DNA from: Streptomyces olivochromogenes
Lineage (GTDB): Bacteria; Actinomycetota; Actinomycetes; Streptomycetales; Streptomycetaceae
Direction of reading: 5' to 3'
DNA length: 33,289 nucleotides
NCBI RefSeq assembly: GCF_021538895.1
Contig: NZ_JADDRL010000101.1
Coordinates: 1 to 33,289 of the forward strand
Of the stretch, positions 31,499 through 33,289 are shown piece after piece. A program made the translations under genes and the position numbers. A model generated the notes under the pieces. That model saw only the letters and a program-made list of their open reading frames with translations. It had not been told where the DNA came from and searched no databases. Every line of letters begins with the position of its first letter. The first letter of the stretch is position 1.

Positions 31499-32599
31499 AT
31501 GTCGAAACTCGGCAACCTCGGCGCTCGACTGCACCGCGGCGAGATCAGCTACGACTTCGTCGGCAAGCGCAAGATCTGGTACGGCGTCTCCATCCTGATC
31601 ACCATCACGGCCATCGTCGGCCTGGCGGTGCGCGGCCTGAACATGGGCATCGAGTTCCAGGGCGGAGCGGTCTTCACGACGCCCACCAAGATGAGCACCT
31701 CGGTGGCCCAGGCGGAGGGGTACGCGCGCGACGCCTCCGGCCACGAGGCGGTCGTGCAGAAGCTCGGCAACGGCAGCCTACGCATCCAGATCGCGGGCAT
31801 CGACACCGACCAGTCCGACGAGATCAAGCAGACGCTGGCCAAGGACCTGAACCTCGACTCCGAGAAGCTGGCCGCCGACCTGGTCGGTCCCAGCTGGGGT
31901 GAGCAGGTCGCCAACAAGGCCTGGGAGGGCCTGGCGATCTTCATGGTCCTCGTCGTGATCTACCTGGCGATCGCCTTCGAGTGGCGCATGGCCGTCGCGG
32001 CGCTCGTCGCGCTGATCCACGACATCACCATCACCACCGGTATCTACGCCCTGGTCGGCTTCGAGGTCACGCCCGGTACGGTGATCGGTCTGCTGACGAT
32101 CCTCGGCTACTCGCTCTACGACACGGTCGTCGTCTTCGACAGCCTCAAGGAGCAGACGAAGGACATCACCAAGCAGACGCGGTTCACGTACAGCGACATC
32201 GCCAACATGTCGATCAACGGCACCCTGGTCCGTTCGATCAACACCACGGTCGTCGCCCTGCTGCCGGTGGCCGGTCTGCTGTTCATCGGCGGCGGCTTCC
32301 TCGGCGCCGGCACGCTGAACGACATCTCGCTGTCGCTGTTCGTCGGCCTCGCGGCCGGTGCGTACTCCTCGATCTTCATCGCCACGCCGCTCGTCGCCGA
32401 CCTCAAGGAGCGCGAGCCGCAGATGAAGGCGCTCAGGAAGCGCGTCCTGGCCAAGCGGGCCCAGGCCGCTGCCGAGGAGGAGATGGCGGAGGCGCGGTCC
32501 GGCGCCGGGCCCGAGGACGCCGCGCCCGCGGTCGTGGGCCCGCGTGACCAGTCGGCGGCCCGCCGCGACCGGCGTCGGCCCTCCGGGAAGCGCCGATGA
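31499..32599 (+). CDS. secF: Protein translocase subunit SecF
   Basis: The 366-residue partner of SecD has a first helix (~27-45), then NMGIEFQGGAVFTT (the SecF form of the D/F motif), a small external domain (~60-135), and five C-terminal helices containing ALIHDITITTGIYALVGFEVT and LTILGYSLYDTVVVFDSLKE. The last ~70 residues are a charged Ala/Arg/Glu-rich cytoplasmic tail. The AAGGAGG ribosome site lies inside the end of secD, and the stop overlaps the apt ATG (ATGA). Confidence 0.97.
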   Translation: MSKLGNLGARLHRGEISYDFVGKRKIWYGVSILITITAIVGLAVRGLNMGIEFQGGAVFTTPTKMSTSVAQAEGYARDASGHEAVVQKLGNGSLRIQIAGIDTDQSDEIKQTLAKDLNLDSEKLAADLVGPSWGEQVANKAWEGLAIFMVLVVIYLAIAFEWRMAVAALVALIHDITITTGIYALVGFEVTPGTVIGLLTILGYSLYDTVVVFDSLKEQTKDITKQTRFTYSDIANMSINGTLVRSINTTVVALLPVAGLLFIGGGFLGAGTLNDISLSLFVGLAAGAYSSIFIATPLVADLKEREPQMKALRKRVLAKRAQAAAEEEMAEARSGAGPEDAAPAVVGPRDQSAARRDRRRPSGKRR

Positions 32600-33135
32600 C
32601 CGACATCAGGGAGCTGCTGCTGAGCCGCATCCGTGACGTCCCCGACTACCCGGAGCAGGGCGTGATGTTCAAGGACATCACGCCGCTGCTGGCGGATCCG
32701 GCGGCGTTCACGGCCCTGACCGACGCACTGGCGGAGATCGCCGAGCGCACGGGTGCCACCAAGGTCGTCGGCCTGGAGGCCCGGGGCTTCATCCTGGGCG
32801 CCCCGGTCGCCGTCCGCGCCGGCCTCGGCTTCATCCCGGTGCGCAAGGCGGGCAAGCTCCCCGGGGCGACGCTGCGCCAGAAGTACGACCTGGAGTACGG
32901 CTCGGCCGAGATCGAGGTGCACGCCGAGGACCTGACCTCGGACGACCGCATCCTGATCGTGGACGACGTCCTCGCCACGGGCGGCACCGCCGAGGCGGCG
33001 ATCCAGCTCATCCACCGGGCCGGCGCCGAGGTCGCGGGTGTCGCGGTCCTGATGGAACTGGCCTTCCTGGCCGGCCGCCCCCGCCTGGAAGCGGCCCTCT
33101 CCGGAGCCCCCCTGGAGTCCCTCCTCCAGGTCTGA
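32596..33135 (+). CDS. apt: Adenine phosphoribosyltransferase
   Basis: The 179-residue enzyme salvages adenine with PRPP to AMP. The PRPP-binding motif is ILIVDDVLATGGTA (119-132); GLEARGFILGAPVA (~59-72) and FKDITPLL (~25-32) are also diagnostic. It is translationally coupled to secF by a 4-nt overlap, and in streptomycetes and mycobacteria is followed by relA, which lies beyond the window. Purine salvage next to the ppGpp synthetase is a conserved arrangement. A strong hairpin follows the stop, so relA probably also has its own promoter. Confidence 0.97.
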   Translation: MTDIRELLLSRIRDVPDYPEQGVMFKDITPLLADPAAFTALTDALAEIAERTGATKVVGLEARGFILGAPVAVRAGLGFIPVRKAGKLPGATLRQKYDLEYGSAEIEVHAEDLTSDDRILIVDDVLATGGTAEAAIQLIHRAGAEVAGVAVLMELAFLAGRPRLEAALSGAPLESLLQV

Positions 33136-33151
33136 GCCCCACCCCAGCCGA

Positions 33152-33187
33152 CGAACGGCCGCCCCGACACTTCGGGGCGGCCGTTCG
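33152..33187 (+). terminator. Terminator after apt
   Basis: A perfect 15-bp inverted repeat (33152-33166 with 33173-33187; an A-T pair may extend it) around a short loop, 16 nt after the apt stop. The remaining bases to 33289 show no gene start. Confidence 0.85.
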
Positions 33188-33289
33188 CACGTCCCGGATG
33201 GGCCGCGCCGCCCGTCCCGTCATGAGTGGGCTGTCTGAGCCGTTGCGCTGCCACGGGCGGGCCGTCCCGGCGCCAGACGGGCATCGTTC

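Noticed and set aside
28997..31744. A minus-strand frame of 915 codons antisense to yajC and secD
   Set aside because: Low-complexity Arg/Gly/Asp-rich translation opposite well-recognised Sec genes.

Overview
The window is a high-GC actinobacterial chromosome segment, almost certainly from a Streptomyces. The evidence is G/C-saturated third codon positions, a gene whose 137-residue product matches SsgB (a sporulation protein limited to morphologically complex actinomycetes), and the gene string thrS – HIT – pgsA – patA – pimA – pdxST – yebC – ruvCAB – yajC – secDF – apt. From memory this corresponds to roughly the SCO1514-SCO1550 region of S. coelicolor, read in descending order. A similar string exists in Mycobacterium tuberculosis. 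No phage, insertion sequence, CRISPR array or plasmid backbone is visible.

Left part (1-7.2 kb): the end of a His/Gly-rich protein gene; a minus-strand tRNA operon (Gly-GCC, Cys-GCA, three Val-GAC); a coupled pabB/pabC-like pair for p-aminobenzoate (folate) synthesis; a tandem GNAT acetyltransferase; a DsbA-fold thiol protein; a two-helix membrane protein; a 50-residue membrane peptide; a CGNR zinc-finger regulator; ssgB; and a PGPGW membrane protein.

Middle part (7.1-18 kb): two identical tRNA-Val(CAC) genes flank a very large membrane protein gene and a divergent SRPBCC gene. Next come a DEDDh exonuclease, a divergent DUF4365-type nuclease-like gene coupled to an unrecognised 408-residue partner, then thrS and a HIT-family protein resembling mycobacterial Ap4A phosphorylase. 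A minus-strand block (a 548-residue membrane protein and an EF-G2-like GTPase) separates the HIT gene from pgsA.

Right part (20.5-33.3 kb): pgsA, patA and pimA overlap by 4 nt each and make phosphatidylinositol (phosphate) and its first mannosylated forms. They are followed by a LemA-like membrane protein, the PLP synthase pdxS-pdxT, yebC, the Holliday-junction operon ruvC-ruvA-ruvB, the Sec auxiliary genes yajC-secD-secF, and apt. The window ends before relA would be expected.

Recurring signal: at least six genes have a TANNNT-like -10 hexamer ending 6-8 nt before the start codon and no Shine-Dalgarno sequence, which predicts leaderless mRNAs. The most interesting leads are the exonuclease/DUF4365/unknown cluster, an EF-G2 with replaced G3 histidine and G4 motif, a dense palindromic cluster near 17.96-18.00 kb, operator-like repeats at 10.02-10.09 kb, and a dispersed repeat that supplies the stop codon of the HIT gene. 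All functional calls come from reading the sequence; no searches were run.
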